From contig JAJFFK010000019.1 of the NCBI GenBank assembly GCA_021776655.1, forward strand, positions 1 to 64,000: 64,000 bases of DNA, read 5' to 3'. The DNA is from Henriciella sp. (lineage in GTDB: Bacteria > Pseudomonadota > Alphaproteobacteria > Caulobacterales > Hyphomonadaceae). How positions within the stretch are numbered: position 1 is the stretch's first letter; every line of letters begins with the position of its first letter. The translations under genes were made by a program, and so were the position numbers. The notes under the pieces were generated by a model. The model saw only the letters and a program-made list of their open reading frames with translations, did no database searches and was not told the DNA's origin. Of the stretch, positions 56,484-64,000 are shown in pieces.

Positions 56484-57260
56484 ATGAAAAGAGTTCTGAC
56501 ACCGGCTCGTGGAGCCATTCTAGCCGCAGCGTTTGCTGGCCTGACGCTTCCAGCCATTTCGCAAAGCCAATTAGGCGATGCATTAGAGGTTGGTGAGCGT
56601 GCAACGCGAAGCGCTGAGCAAGTTCAAACGCAAATCAATCAATTGGATGACGAGCGCTCCGATATGATCGGTGACTTTCGGACCTTGCTGCAACGCAAAA
56701 CATCCGCAGAGCTATATGCGCGCCAGCAGGCAGCAGCCATTGAAAGTCAGGAGCGCGAGCTCGTGTCTCTTGAAGACCAGTTGGGTCGGATCGACGAAAT
56801 CACGTCTCAGACAGCCCCAATGCTCGAAGAACTGATCGACGATCTTGAAATGTTCATCGAGGCTGATTTGCCTTTCCGTATTGACCAGCGCCGTGAGCGG
56901 ATCGAAGGCCTGCGCAATTTACTGTCAGATCCTCGGGTTTCAGTCGTCGAGCGTTACCGCCAGATTATCTCTGCTTATACAAGGGAGATGGAGTACGGTC
57001 GTAAGAATGACACCTGGTCCCAGGAAATTCAGATCGATGGCCAGCCGGTCCAGGTTGATATGGTTCTTTATGGCCGCGTAGCGCTGGTCTATATGGACTC
57101 AACGCGTCGACATGCGGCCCGTTATGATCGCGCAACCCAGTCTTGGGTCGAGCTCGAGAACAAGCATAAAGCTGAGATCGCCAAAGCTATCCGGATTATC
57201 CAGGGTAAGCGGACGCAAGATATCATGTATGTTCCGGCCACCAAACTGGCAGTGCAATAA
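56484..57260 (+). CDS. DUF3450 domain protein, periplasmic coiled coil
   Basis: A 258-residue protein with a signal peptide (GAILAAAFAGLTLPAISQ) and a long coiled coil (about 25-120) rich in Q, E and R, followed by a globular C-terminus. DUF3450 genes open the TonB2-type gene clusters of Vibrio and relatives, next to TtpC-like proton channels. It probably acts in the periplasm alongside the channel. The precise job is unknown. The ttpC-like gene starts 31 bases later, so they are co-transcribed. Confidence 0.87.
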   Translation: MKRVLTPARGAILAAAFAGLTLPAISQSQLGDALEVGERATRSAEQVQTQINQLDDERSDMIGDFRTLLQRKTSAELYARQQAAAIESQERELVSLEDQLGRIDEITSQTAPMLEELIDDLEMFIEADLPFRIDQRRERIEGLRNLLSDPRVSVVERYRQIISAYTREMEYGRKNDTWSQEIQIDGQPVQVDMVLYGRVALVYMDSTRRHAARYDRATQSWVELENKHKAEIAKAIRIIQGKRTQDIMYVPATKLAVQ

Positions 57261-57291
57261 CGCCCAACTCTGAATTGTGAGGTTAAGATCA

Positions 57292-58695
57292 ATGAAAATT
57301 TTCAATAAACCCCTCAAGGTCCTGGGCGTCACGGCGGCTTTTGCTGCTTCGTCCCTGATCTTTTCATCGCCCGCGATGGCGCAAACGACTCTTTCGGATA
57401 TTCTCCGGTCAGTCGAGCAAGATAGCCGCGACCTTAGTGCTGAAGACCAAACCCGTCTTGAAGCATTCCGGCGTGAAGTTGGCGAGCAAGAGCTCGCGAT
57501 GAGCGCAGCACAATCCGCTCTCAATCAGGCGACCGCGCGTGGTAATGCGCTAAGTGCGCAGTTTGATGTCAATCGTGATGCGATTGACGAAAAAAGCCTG
57601 GAACTGACCACCGAAGCCGGTGAGTTTGCGCAGCTGGTTGGTGAGTTTAACACCGCAGTGGGTGAGGTTTCTCCTGAAATTGAGGAATCGCTGGCAAGCT
57701 TTGAGTATCCTGGCCGTCTGGAAGGCCTCGCTGAGGTCGCGGAGTCGGTCTCTCTACCATCTCGCGAAGAGCTTGATCGTCTTCCAAAAGCGATCTTGCG
57801 TGAAATGATTGCACAGTCCGAGGTGAAGTCATTTACGACTAGAGTCACCAGTGCTGGCCCAGATGGGGAAACCATTGAGGACATGGTTGTAACCCGGATC
57901 GGTGTTTTCACGGTTGCGACTAATGACTCTACACGCTTCATCGACATCAAAGACGATGCTGATACTGGAAAGCCATATCTTCAGGTCCTGAGCAAGCAGC
58001 CAACTGGCCGAATCCGCTCGGCAATGACCAGTTTGGTCAATGCTGACGAAGGCTCGACTGTTATCGTACCTTTTGACCCGAACAAGGGTGAGTTGTTTGT
58101 CATCGAAGGTGAAAAACCTACGACAGGCGAACGCATCGAGCAGGGCGGAGTTGTTGGTAACGTGATTATCGTTCTGATGGTTATCGGTATCATCTTCGCA
58201 GTCTTCAAGATTGTCACCTTGTTCCTGATGGGCGGCGCGATGCGCAGAACAGCCAAAACAAAGAATGCTGGTGTTGGTAATCCACTCGCCCGCGTCTTTG
58301 AGGCTTATGAGACCAACCGGAATGCAGATCTTGAGACGCTTGAACTGAAATTGGACGAGCAAATTCTGCGGGAATCTCCGAAGATTGAGCGTTTCAATGA
58401 TGTGGTCAAAGTGCTTGCTGCCGTTGCACCTCTGCTTGGTTTGCTGGGTACAGTTATTGGTATGATCATCACGTTTACCGCGATTACCAATTTCGGTGCG
58501 GGTGATCCGAAGCTGATGGCTGGTGGTATCTCAACCGCTCTTATGACGACCGTTCTGGGTCTTGTTGCTGCCATTCCACTGTTGTTGTTGCACGCTGTTG
58601 CGGCATCGATGGCGCGTGGCAACCAGCAAGTCTTGGATGAGCAAGCCGCTGGCCTTGTGGCCGAGCGTGCGGAACGTGGCGGGGCGGCGGCTTAG
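57292..58695 (+). CDS. TtpC-like proton channel (MotA/TolQ/ExbB family with extended N-terminus)
   Basis: A 467-residue inner-membrane protein. A signal peptide (to AMAQ) and a 200-residue periplasmic coiled-coil and globular section precede three membrane helices of the MotA/TolQ/ExbB type: near 285-310 (VIIVLMVIGIIFAVFKIVTLF), near 380-405 (VLAAVAPLLGLLGTVIGMIITF), and near 415-440 (GGISTALMTTVLGLVAAIPLLLLHA). The extended N-terminus matches TtpC, known as the fourth component of Vibrio TonB2 systems. The start 57292 is an ATG with GAGG upstream; a longer frame to 57277 adds five residues. Confidence 0.88.
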   Translation: MKIFNKPLKVLGVTAAFAASSLIFSSPAMAQTTLSDILRSVEQDSRDLSAEDQTRLEAFRREVGEQELAMSAAQSALNQATARGNALSAQFDVNRDAIDEKSLELTTEAGEFAQLVGEFNTAVGEVSPEIEESLASFEYPGRLEGLAEVAESVSLPSREELDRLPKAILREMIAQSEVKSFTTRVTSAGPDGETIEDMVVTRIGVFTVATNDSTRFIDIKDDADTGKPYLQVLSKQPTGRIRSAMTSLVNADEGSTVIVPFDPNKGELFVIEGEKPTTGERIEQGGVVGNVIIVLMVIGIIFAVFKIVTLFLMGGAMRRTAKTKNAGVGNPLARVFEAYETNRNADLETLELKLDEQILRESPKIERFNDVVKVLAAVAPLLGLLGTVIGMIITFTAITNFGAGDPKLMAGGISTALMTTVLGLVAAIPLLLLHAVAASMARGNQQVLDEQAAGLVAERAERGGAAA

Positions 58696-58720
58696 GCCGT
58701 CCCCTTTTCGGGAGCCTGAC

Positions 58721-59233
58721 ATGATAGGCATGACCGCATTGCAAGAATTCTTGGCGCGTGGCGGACCTGTTCTGCTGGTGATCATGGGGGCCACATTTAT
58801 TTTGTGGGCCCTGATCCTGGAACGGTTGTTTTACTTCCGCTTCGCACACAAGGCGGTTGCTGATGAGGCTCTGTCAGAGTGGCGTTCGCGCTCTGATCGG
58901 AAGTCAACATTCGCGCACTGGGTTAAGGACAAGATTGTATCCGAAGTTCGTCAAAAGGCGGAAGCCAATGTTTCGCTGACCAAGGCGATGGTGGCCCTTG
59001 CGCCGCTGCTTGGATTGCTGGGTACTGTGACGGGCATGGTTACAGTGTTTGACAATATGGCGATTACCGATGGTGCGGACGCGAAGGCTTTGTCTCGCGG
59101 TGTATCCCAGGCAACGATCCCGACAATGGCCGGTATGGTTGCTTCGATTTCTGGTATTTTATTTACATCCGGAATGGACCGCAAGATTCAGCGCTTAGTG
59201 CAGAAACTTGAAGATTCGATGGAGATTGGTTGA
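58721..59233 (+). CDS. exbB: ExbB-type proton channel subunit
   Basis: A 170-residue ExbB/TolQ protein with three membrane helices, from ATG 58721 with GGGAG upstream; the frame extends to 58562 but overlaps ttpC and has no start signal. The helix 2-3 region carries TKAMVALAPLLGLLGTVTGMVTVFDNMA, typical of ExbB. It forms the pentameric channel around an ExbD dimer and passes protons to energise TonB. Its stop overlaps the first exbD ATG (TGATG). Confidence 0.92.
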   Translation: MIGMTALQEFLARGGPVLLVIMGATFILWALILERLFYFRFAHKAVADEALSEWRSRSDRKSTFAHWVKDKIVSEVRQKAEANVSLTKAMVALAPLLGLLGTVTGMVTVFDNMAITDGADAKALSRGVSQATIPTMAGMVASISGILFTSGMDRKIQRLVQKLEDSMEIG

Positions 59234-59637
59234 TGCGAGGACGTACAAGCAGACCTTCTGAAGAGGCCGATGTCGATCTGACACCGATGCTCGATGTTGT
59301 GTTCATTCTATTGATCTTTTTCATCGTGACATCGACCTTCATTCAGGAAAAGACACTTGGTGCCGAACCGCCGCCGCCGCCTAGCCCGTCAAATCCTGAC
59401 CAGCAAGATCAGGCGATCCTGATTTTTGTCAACGAAACTGACCAGATATGGGTGAATCGCAAGCCGACTGATATTAGCGGTGTGCGCCCAACTATGGAAC
59501 GTTTGCGGGCTGAAAATCCGAATGTCGCTTTGGTTATTCAGGCCCATCCTGCGGCCCGAACAGGTTTGATCATTCGAATCCGGGATTTGGCCTATAGCGC
59601 AAAAATGGAGCGGGTGAATATCGTCCGTTCCGAATAA
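59233..59637 (+). CDS. exbD: ExbD-type proton channel subunit, copy 1
   Basis: A 134-residue single-pass protein from ATG 59233; a TTG at 59230 is also in frame. The channel aspartate is in DVDLTPMLDVVFILLIFFIVTSTF (D in MLDVV). A periplasmic C-terminal domain with a Pro-rich hinge (PPPPPSP) follows the helix. It differs from the second ExbD in this linker and in the C-terminal domain, so the two may form heterodimers in one channel. Confidence 0.92.
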   Translation: MRGRTSRPSEEADVDLTPMLDVVFILLIFFIVTSTFIQEKTLGAEPPPPPSPSNPDQQDQAILIFVNETDQIWVNRKPTDISGVRPTMERLRAENPNVALVIQAHPAARTGLIIRIRDLAYSAKMERVNIVRSE

Positions 59638-59652
59638 TAAGGAGAGGCAATA

Positions 59653-60063
59653 ATGGCACGTAAACAACGCGCTGCAGCCACGAGCGCTGAGGATGATGTT
59701 AACCTGACACCGATGCTCGATGTGGTTTTCATCTTGTTGATTTTCTTCATCGTGACAGCTCAGTTCATTCGAGAGCCCGGGGTAGATATTGAACGTCCAA
59801 CGGTCAAAAATCTGGTGAAGCAGAATCCTTTGGGTATTCTGATTGGTATCGACAGCAATAGCGATATCTACATGAACAAGAAGATTGTCACGCTGGCAGA
59901 AGTTGGTTTCCGGATACGGGAACTACGCCAGGACAACCCGCAGGGGCGGCTGGTCATACAGGCCGACAATGATTCGCAGGCGGGGGTTTTGATCGACCTT
60001 ATGGAGGTCGTAAACCGGGTTGACGGTCTCAACAGCATCCCCATTTCGGCCGTGGCAGAATAG
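59653..60063 (+). CDS. exbD: ExbD-type proton channel subunit, copy 2
   Basis: A 136-residue ExbD with a slightly different N-terminus and the channel aspartate in DVNLTPMLDVVFILLIFFIVTAQF, almost identical to copy 1 in the helix. The periplasmic domain (from about residue 50) is only moderately similar. ATG 59653 has AGGAG upstream. Two ExbD genes in one cluster is the unusual feature also seen in some TonB2/ttpC clusters of marine bacteria. Tandem duplication followed by divergence is the simplest explanation. Confidence 0.92.
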   Translation: MARKQRAAATSAEDDVNLTPMLDVVFILLIFFIVTAQFIREPGVDIERPTVKNLVKQNPLGILIGIDSNSDIYMNKKIVTLAEVGFRIRELRQDNPQGRLVIQADNDSQAGVLIDLMEVVNRVDGLNSIPISAVAE

Positions 60064-60071
60064 GAGAAGTC

Positions 60072-60698
60072 ATGTTTTCAAATCCTCTTATCAGACTTGC
60101 GATTGGTGTTCCGCTAGCGGCGGTTATTACCGTTGGTTTGTTTCTGTTCATGCAGTGGACAATTAGCGGTGACTACGAAAAACCTGAAAATATTCAAAAT
60201 ATTACACTAGAAACAATTACGCCATCCGAGGAAGACACTGACGTTAATCGTCGGGCCCGACCCAAGCCGCGCAAAACAGCTGCAGCGGATAAACCGCCGC
60301 CGCCACCGAAGCTGACAGCATCAAAATCGGATGTCGACCTGCCGACCCCGACAATTGGTGGCGCTGCACCGACTGAGATTCCTGATAATAATCTGGCTGA
60401 CTTTCAGATCGACCCAGTGGCTATTTCGGATCGGGATGCACAGCCAATTCGGCCGCCGCTTCCAACCTATCCAAGCCGAGCTGCCGAGCGTGGTACGGAA
60501 GGATCGTGCGACGTTCGATTTGATGTGGATACACGCGGACGGCCTTACAATGTGGTGGCGACTTGCACGGAGAGTGTGTTCAAACGAGAAGCTGAACGCG
60601 CCGTGAGCCGGGTGGAGTTCGCGCCAAAAATTGTTCGTGGCCAAGCTGCTGAACGTCGCAATGTGGTTTATCCATTGGAGTTTAATCTCGAAGATTAA
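60072..60698 (+). CDS. tonB: TonB energy transducer
   Basis: A 208-residue TonB. An N-terminal membrane helix (IRLAIGVPLAAVITVGLFLFMQW) is followed by a Pro-rich spacer (RARPKPRKTAAADKPPPPPKL) and a C-terminal domain (about 130-208) with YPSRAAERGTEGSC and VEFAPKIVRGQAAERRNVVYPLEF. Two cysteines in the C-terminal domain (GSCDV and VATC) are shared with the second TonB and could form a disulfide. It reaches across the periplasm to TonB boxes of receptors such as the one at 20405-22546. A strong terminator follows at 60724. Confidence 0.93.
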   Translation: MFSNPLIRLAIGVPLAAVITVGLFLFMQWTISGDYEKPENIQNITLETITPSEEDTDVNRRARPKPRKTAAADKPPPPPKLTASKSDVDLPTPTIGGAAPTEIPDNNLADFQIDPVAISDRDAQPIRPPLPTYPSRAAERGTEGSCDVRFDVDTRGRPYNVVATCTESVFKREAERAVSRVEFAPKIVRGQAAERRNVVYPLEFNLED

Positions 60699-60723
60699 CT
60701 TTGGCGGCTCACTAATTCGAAGA

Positions 60724-60751
60724 GGGGAAGCTTTTGCTTCCCCTTTTTTTT
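60724..60751 (+). terminator. Strong intrinsic terminator after tonB
   Basis: GGGGAAGC (60724-60731) and GCTTCCCC (60736-60743) form a perfect eight-base stem with loop TTTT, followed by eight T residues. This should end transcription from the upstream cluster, so the second tonB needs its own promoter. Confidence 0.92.
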
Positions 60752-60759
60752 GTTCACAC

Positions 60760-60799
60760 TTGACAATGATATAAAATAACATATTGTGATAATATCACA
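60760..60799 (+). promoter_or_regulatory. Promoter with a perfect 15-base operator-like palindrome before the second tonB
   Basis: TTGACA is at 60760-60765 and A+T-rich TATAAA at 60770-60775. TGTGATAATATCACA at 60785-60799 is a perfect 7-1-7 palindrome, ending 13 bases before the ATG at 60813. It resembles the half-sites of CRP/FNR-type or FadR-like regulators (TGTGA/TCACA, here with a five-base spacer), so the identity of the regulator is open. Its position next to the start suits a repressor or a transcription factor sensing nutrient state. Confidence 0.6.
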
Positions 60800-60812
60800 T
60801 ATAGAGAATCAC

Positions 60813-61484
60813 ATGAGCACACAAGCAATCTCATCAAGCTTTGGGCAATCGCCATTATCGGTAATAGTAACCTCGCGGTCGGTGCGGCTGATGTCATGTA
60901 TTGTGCCAGCCGCAGCGGTTACATACGGGCTGTTCCTGGGGATGCGTGCACTCATCGCAACCGAAAATTTCGTCCTACCAGAACGGACAGTGCATACGCT
61001 GGAGCCGTTTTACGAGCAGATCGAAAGCACCGAGTCCCGTCCGGTAAGGCCAAGCTTCGTGTTGCCTGATGTGGTTCTACCTCCTGAGATGCCGCCGATA
61101 GACAGGCTCACAACAGAAGGGAAGTTTGAGGGTGTTGTATTTCATATGCCGAGGACGATCAAAACCCCCGAAGCAGCTCGTGAGTTTGGTAATAATTTCC
61201 CAAAGGTTCTGGATTTACGTGAATTGCGGCCAGTGTCTGCGCCAGTCGTAACCTATCCGGCTAATGCTGTGAGGCGAGGCTTAGAGGGACGCTGTGATGT
61301 CCGGATGGATGTCACCCCTATGGGCCGACCATACAATGTCAGGGCAGTATGCAGTGACAGAGTGTTTGTGCGGGAGGCAGAGCGAGCTGTATCGAAGGTG
61401 GAATTCATCCCTAAATTGGCTGGCGGCCAGCGGGTTGGTCGAAAAAATGTCGTCTATCCAGTGGAATTTCAACTGCCAGATTAG
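60813..61484 (+). CDS. Second TonB-like energy transducer
   Basis: A 223-residue TonB protein from ATG 60813; an upstream frame to 60786 crosses the palindrome and is unlikely. An N-terminal helix (SVRLMSCIVPAAAVTYGLFLGMRALIA) is followed by a spacer without the Pro-Lys run of the first TonB, and the C-terminal domain (about 150-223) is close to it: YPANAVRRGLEGRC, VREAERAVSKVEFIPKLAGG and KNVVYPVEFQLPD. The paired cysteines are kept. Gene duplication with a divergent spacer suggests either different receptors or different expression. It follows the terminator and has its own promoter. Confidence 0.9.
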   Translation: MSTQAISSSFGQSPLSVIVTSRSVRLMSCIVPAAAVTYGLFLGMRALIATENFVLPERTVHTLEPFYEQIESTESRPVRPSFVLPDVVLPPEMPPIDRLTTEGKFEGVVFHMPRTIKTPEAAREFGNNFPKVLDLRELRPVSAPVVTYPANAVRRGLEGRCDVRMDVTPMGRPYNVRAVCSDRVFVREAERAVSKVEFIPKLAGGQRVGRKNVVYPVEFQLPD

Positions 61485-61600
61485 AAGAAGCAAAAAAATG
61501 TCACCAAAAATGAAACAAAACCGCTTGTAAAGCTTGAAACTAAGCGAAACTTCCTTTTGATTAAAGAAACCGTCAGCGTGACGGAGAGGAGTAATAGATC

Positions 61601-62992
61601 ATGATGATTAAGAGCATGCTTAAGGCCGCTGCCGCCGGAACCGTTCTTATGGCGTTTGGGGTTGGCACCGCATCGTCGCAAGCGGTGCCCTGTGAGATTA
61701 CTCAATTTTCGTCGAGCAATTATGAGTTTTACGGAAAGGCCGAGACTGAGTTGATCGTAAATGACAATCCTCAGGCGGCCTTGGCGGCTCTTAATCAATT
61801 GAATGCCCAAACACTAAATTGCTATGAGCAGGGCGCGGCCTTGCGTTTGGGTGCGGCGATCAAGATTGACACGCTGGATTACGCTGGCGCTGTACGTGAT
61901 CTTGAGCAAGCCCTGGATCAAGGGTTTATTCCTGAAACCGAAGCTAAATCAACCTATTACACGATCTCGCAAATTTACCTGAGCGAAGAAAATCTGGAAA
62001 AATCGATCCAGTATTATGACAAATGGATGCGGGCTGGTGGTGCGCCGGACCGCGATCAAAAATGGACTTTGGCCGTTCTTAACCAAAAGCTTGATCGCAA
62101 TACTGCCTCGCTGCGCTGGGCTGAAGAAGTATTCGCAATCGATGGTCCAAATGCCAAGCGGGAAGTCTACGATTTCCTTCTCTTCCTGTATGAAGCCACC
62201 AACAATCTCGAGAAGAAGGCTGTTCTTCTTGAGCAATTGCTGATGAAGAATCCGACAGAGCTGCGCCTCTGGGAAGCGATTCGCGGTGACTATTTCCGTG
62301 CAGAAAATGAGCGCAGAGCATTTGAGGTGCACAAAGCGATGTATCTTGGCGGGCTGGTGAGTTCCGAGTCAGATATCATGCGGGTAGTGAACTTCTACAA
62401 TCAGTTCAACGCGCCGTATCAGGCCGCGACAATTCTTGAGAAAGAAATGAATGCGGGCCGGGTTGCAAAAAATTATGATCAGCTTGAACGCCTGGCGACT
62501 TTGTATCAGGTGGCGCGCGAGTATGAAAAAGCTATTCCGGTTATCGAAGAGGCAGCTGAAATGGGCGCGGATGGCACGATGTATGAACGTCTGGGCCGCT
62601 CATATAGTGAGCTTAAAGAATGGGCCAAAGCGGAAGAGTCTCTGCAGAGTGCGCTGAACAAGGGTGGGCTGCGCAATGCCGGTTTGACCTGGGTTCTAAT
62701 CGGACAATCGCGTTATGAACGCAATGATCGTTCCGGCGCGCGTGAAGCTTTCCGTAGTGCGAATAACCGCGCCGGTCGTGGCTGGCAGTCATTCATGGAC
62801 GCTGAACTTGCAACCGAAAAAGCGCTGCGTGTGTTCGAGGCACAAAGCCTTGTGAATGATCTCGAAAAAGAGAAGTCTCGGTGCGATGAGATTGCTGTTT
62901 TGGGCGGTGAGCCAACAGACCAATGTAAGTCTGTTGAAGGTCGTATCACCGACGCAACTGTCATTCTTGATCGGGTTAGAAACAGCACCTAA
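61601..62992 (+). CDS. Tetratricopeptide-repeat protein of the TonB cluster
   Basis: A 463-residue exported protein. The signal peptide (AAAAGTVLMAFGVGTASSQA) is followed by many TPR-like helical pairs from about residue 40 to 430, ending in a short Cys-containing C-terminus (KSRCDEIAVLGGEPTDQCKSV). TPR genes end TonB2-type clusters in other Proteobacteria. It may position the TonB machinery or the receptors. The ATG at 61601 is followed by a second ATG at 61604. GGAGAGGAG upstream is a good ribosome site. Confidence 0.88.
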   Translation: MMIKSMLKAAAAGTVLMAFGVGTASSQAVPCEITQFSSSNYEFYGKAETELIVNDNPQAALAALNQLNAQTLNCYEQGAALRLGAAIKIDTLDYAGAVRDLEQALDQGFIPETEAKSTYYTISQIYLSEENLEKSIQYYDKWMRAGGAPDRDQKWTLAVLNQKLDRNTASLRWAEEVFAIDGPNAKREVYDFLLFLYEATNNLEKKAVLLEQLLMKNPTELRLWEAIRGDYFRAENERRAFEVHKAMYLGGLVSSESDIMRVVNFYNQFNAPYQAATILEKEMNAGRVAKNYDQLERLATLYQVAREYEKAIPVIEEAAEMGADGTMYERLGRSYSELKEWAKAEESLQSALNKGGLRNAGLTWVLIGQSRYERNDRSGAREAFRSANNRAGRGWQSFMDAELATEKALRVFEAQSLVNDLEKEKSRCDEIAVLGGEPTDQCKSVEGRITDATVILDRVRNST

Positions 62993-63022
62993 GACGCACA
63001 CGCGTCGCGAAAGTAAAACTTG

Positions 63023-63055
63023 GGCCCCGGGCGTCGACGCTCGGGGCCTTGCTGT
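63023..63055 (+). terminator. Terminator after the TPR gene
   Basis: GGCCCCG (63023-63029) and CGGGGCC (63042-63048) form a seven-base stem around a nested GCGTCGACGC palindrome, followed by TTGCTGTTT. It is a plausible rho-independent terminator for the last gene of the cluster. Confidence 0.6.
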
Positions 63056-63083
63056 TTGGCCTCAAGCATGAGAGCACGCTTAG

Positions 63084-64000
63084 ATGACTGATCTAATGAC
63101 GAAAACGGCGGCGGACGAAGACATTTGCGCGCGTGTCGCCGAAGACGAAACGCCCATGCAAACCCGGATGCTGGACTGGGCGCGCACCAATACGGGGAGC
63201 TGGAATGCAGCTGGTTTGGAGCGGTTGGCGCCGTCGTTGGCGGATGCTTTCAGTTGTTTGGAGGCGGATATTCACTTGCAGCCGACGCAGCCATTTGAAA
63301 AAGTAAATGCCGCCGGTCAAGCCGACACGTTTCAAACCGGCCCGATCATCCGCATTGGCGCGCGGCCTAGCGCACCGGTTCAGGTGGTTATGAGTGGGCA
63401 TTACGACACGGTGTTTCCGGAAGGCACGTTCACTGATATCACCGACCTTGGCGAAGGGCGGCTAAATGGTCCAGGACTTGCCGATATGAAGGGTGGATTG
63501 TCGGTCATGCTTGGTGCCTTGCAGGCCTTTGAAGCTGGACCATTGAAGGATAAATTGGGTTATCAGATCGTGATTACCCCAGACGAGGAGATCGGAAATT
63601 TTGCCAGTGGCGCGACGCTAATCGAAGCCGCGCAATCAGGTGCCATGATCGGTATGACGTATGAACCGTGTATGGAGACCGGCGCGATGTCCGGTGGCCG
63701 AAAGGGCTCGGCCGTATTTGATATTGTGCTAACGGGGCGTTCGGCTCATGCGGGCCGCGCCAAGGAAGAGGGCCGAAGTGCGATTGAAGCGGCGGCGCAT
63801 ATCGTCGTTGGGCTTGAAGGGCTGAACGGCACATATGACGGGGTCACATTCAATGTCGGGACGCTTGATGGTGGCGGCGCTGTGAATATCGTTCCCGATC
63901 TGGCAATCGTTCGATTTGGCGCACGAGCGCCAGATGCCAAGGCGGCTGAATGGGCCACTCAGCAAGTACAATCGCTATTTGAGCAGGCGACGGCGCGAGA
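63084..64000 (+). CDS. M20 family metallopeptidase, partial at the right edge
   Basis: The first 305 codons of a peptidase of the glutamate-carboxypeptidase/CPG2 type. From ATG 63084, residues carry the metal-binding SGHYDTVF (H and D), the NGPGLADMKGG bridging Asp, the catalytic Glu pair in TPDEEIGN and the FNVGTLDGGGAVNIVP dimerisation-domain segment. The C-terminus, including the final metal histidine, is beyond the window. The start has no strong ribosome site. Substrate (dipeptide, N-acyl amino acid, folate) is unknown. Confidence 0.9.
   Translation, partial: MTDLMTKTAADEDICARVAEDETPMQTRMLDWARTNTGSWNAAGLERLAPSLADAFSCLEADIHLQPTQPFEKVNAAGQADTFQTGPIIRIGARPSAPVQVVMSGHYDTVFPEGTFTDITDLGEGRLNGPGLADMKGGLSVMLGALQAFEAGPLKDKLGYQIVITPDEEIGNFASGATLIEAAQSGAMIGMTYEPCMETGAMSGGRKGSAVFDIVLTGRSAHAGRAKEEGRSAIEAAAHIVVGLEGLNGTYDGVTFNVGTLDGGGAVNIVPDLAIVRFGARAPDAKAAEWATQQVQSLFEQATAR

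Noticed and set aside
56269-56487. 72-residue ORF before the DUF3450 gene
   Set aside because: No ribosome site, no family, and it would overlap the DUF3450 start. Better read as leader sequence.
60785-60799. Known CRP or FNR site
   Set aside because: The five-base spacer between TGTGA and TCACA differs from the six-base CRP spacer and four-base FNR spacer. The regulator is left open.

Overview
This window is ordinary chromosomal DNA of an aerobic, Gram-negative alphaproteobacterium. The best guess is the Hyphomonadaceae/Maricaulales (marine, TonB-rich lineages). The evidence is protein-level resemblance and several gene orders that I recognise from alphaproteobacteria: purM-purN next to a DUF2066 protein, hdaA, ppk, ppx, rnd and aspS; serS-surE-pcm; tldD beside the ctaC-D-B-F-G-E oxidase cluster; pmbA-cysQ-DUF4170-ABC exporter; ubiA-rsmE-gshA; waaA-lpxK-lpxL; and an ExbB/ExbD/TonB cluster. 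No rRNA genes, CRISPR array, prophage or integrated plasmid were seen. One tRNA gene, one decayed insertion sequence and several palindromic repeat elements are present.

Layout. 0-1.4 kb: an unrecognised ORF open to the left edge, a tandem repeat block made of nested hairpins, and ndk. 1.4-11.5 kb: purine synthesis (purM-purN, minus), then DUF2066-hdaA-ppk-ppx (plus), rnd and a HerA-type ATPase (minus). 11.6-17.3 kb: aspS, serS, surE, pcm, and a Kazal-type lipoprotein on the minus strand. serS is flanked by two different palindromic elements and carries a 118-codon in-frame insertion of lower G+C. 17.3-24.6 kb: an SDR oxidoreductase, a VOC protein, a nucleoside permease coupled to a TonB-dependent receptor, a GST and trmFO. 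24.7-38.4 kb: pmbA/tldE, a CysQ-like phosphatase, DUF4170, an MsbA-like exporter, a FrnE/DsbA protein, a fatty acid desaturase, an internally deleted IS5/IS427-group element, ubiA, rsmE, gshA, a POT peptide transporter, tldD and a TPR protein. 38.5-46.2 kb: the complete aa3 cytochrome c oxidase cluster with heme O synthase, assembly factors and SURF1, then thrC. 46.2-55.8 kb: an EAL protein, a P450, and the lipid A/Kdo operon waaA-lpxK-lpxL followed by an RluB-like pseudouridine synthase, then Hpt, chorismate mutase and sppA. 56-63 kb: tRNA-Gln(UUG) and a TonB energy-transduction cluster (DUF3450, TtpC-like, ExbB, two ExbD, TonB, a second TonB behind its own promoter, and a TPR lipo/periplasmic protein). 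63.1 kb to the end: an M20 peptidase cut by the window edge.

How it fits together. The genes describe a respiring heterotroph that takes up scarce nutrients through TonB receptors (20.4-22.5 kb) energised by proton-channel complexes of the kind at 56.5-63 kb, builds a Kdo-lipid A outer membrane, stores phosphate as polyphosphate (ppk/ppx) and respires through an aa3 oxidase. The observations most worth follow-up are the insertion in SerRS, the covarying hairpin repeats upstream of ndk, the dual-TonB arrangement with a perfect palindrome at the second tonB promoter, and a 33-codon relic between ctaE and surf1. I do not see a clearly new multi-gene system.
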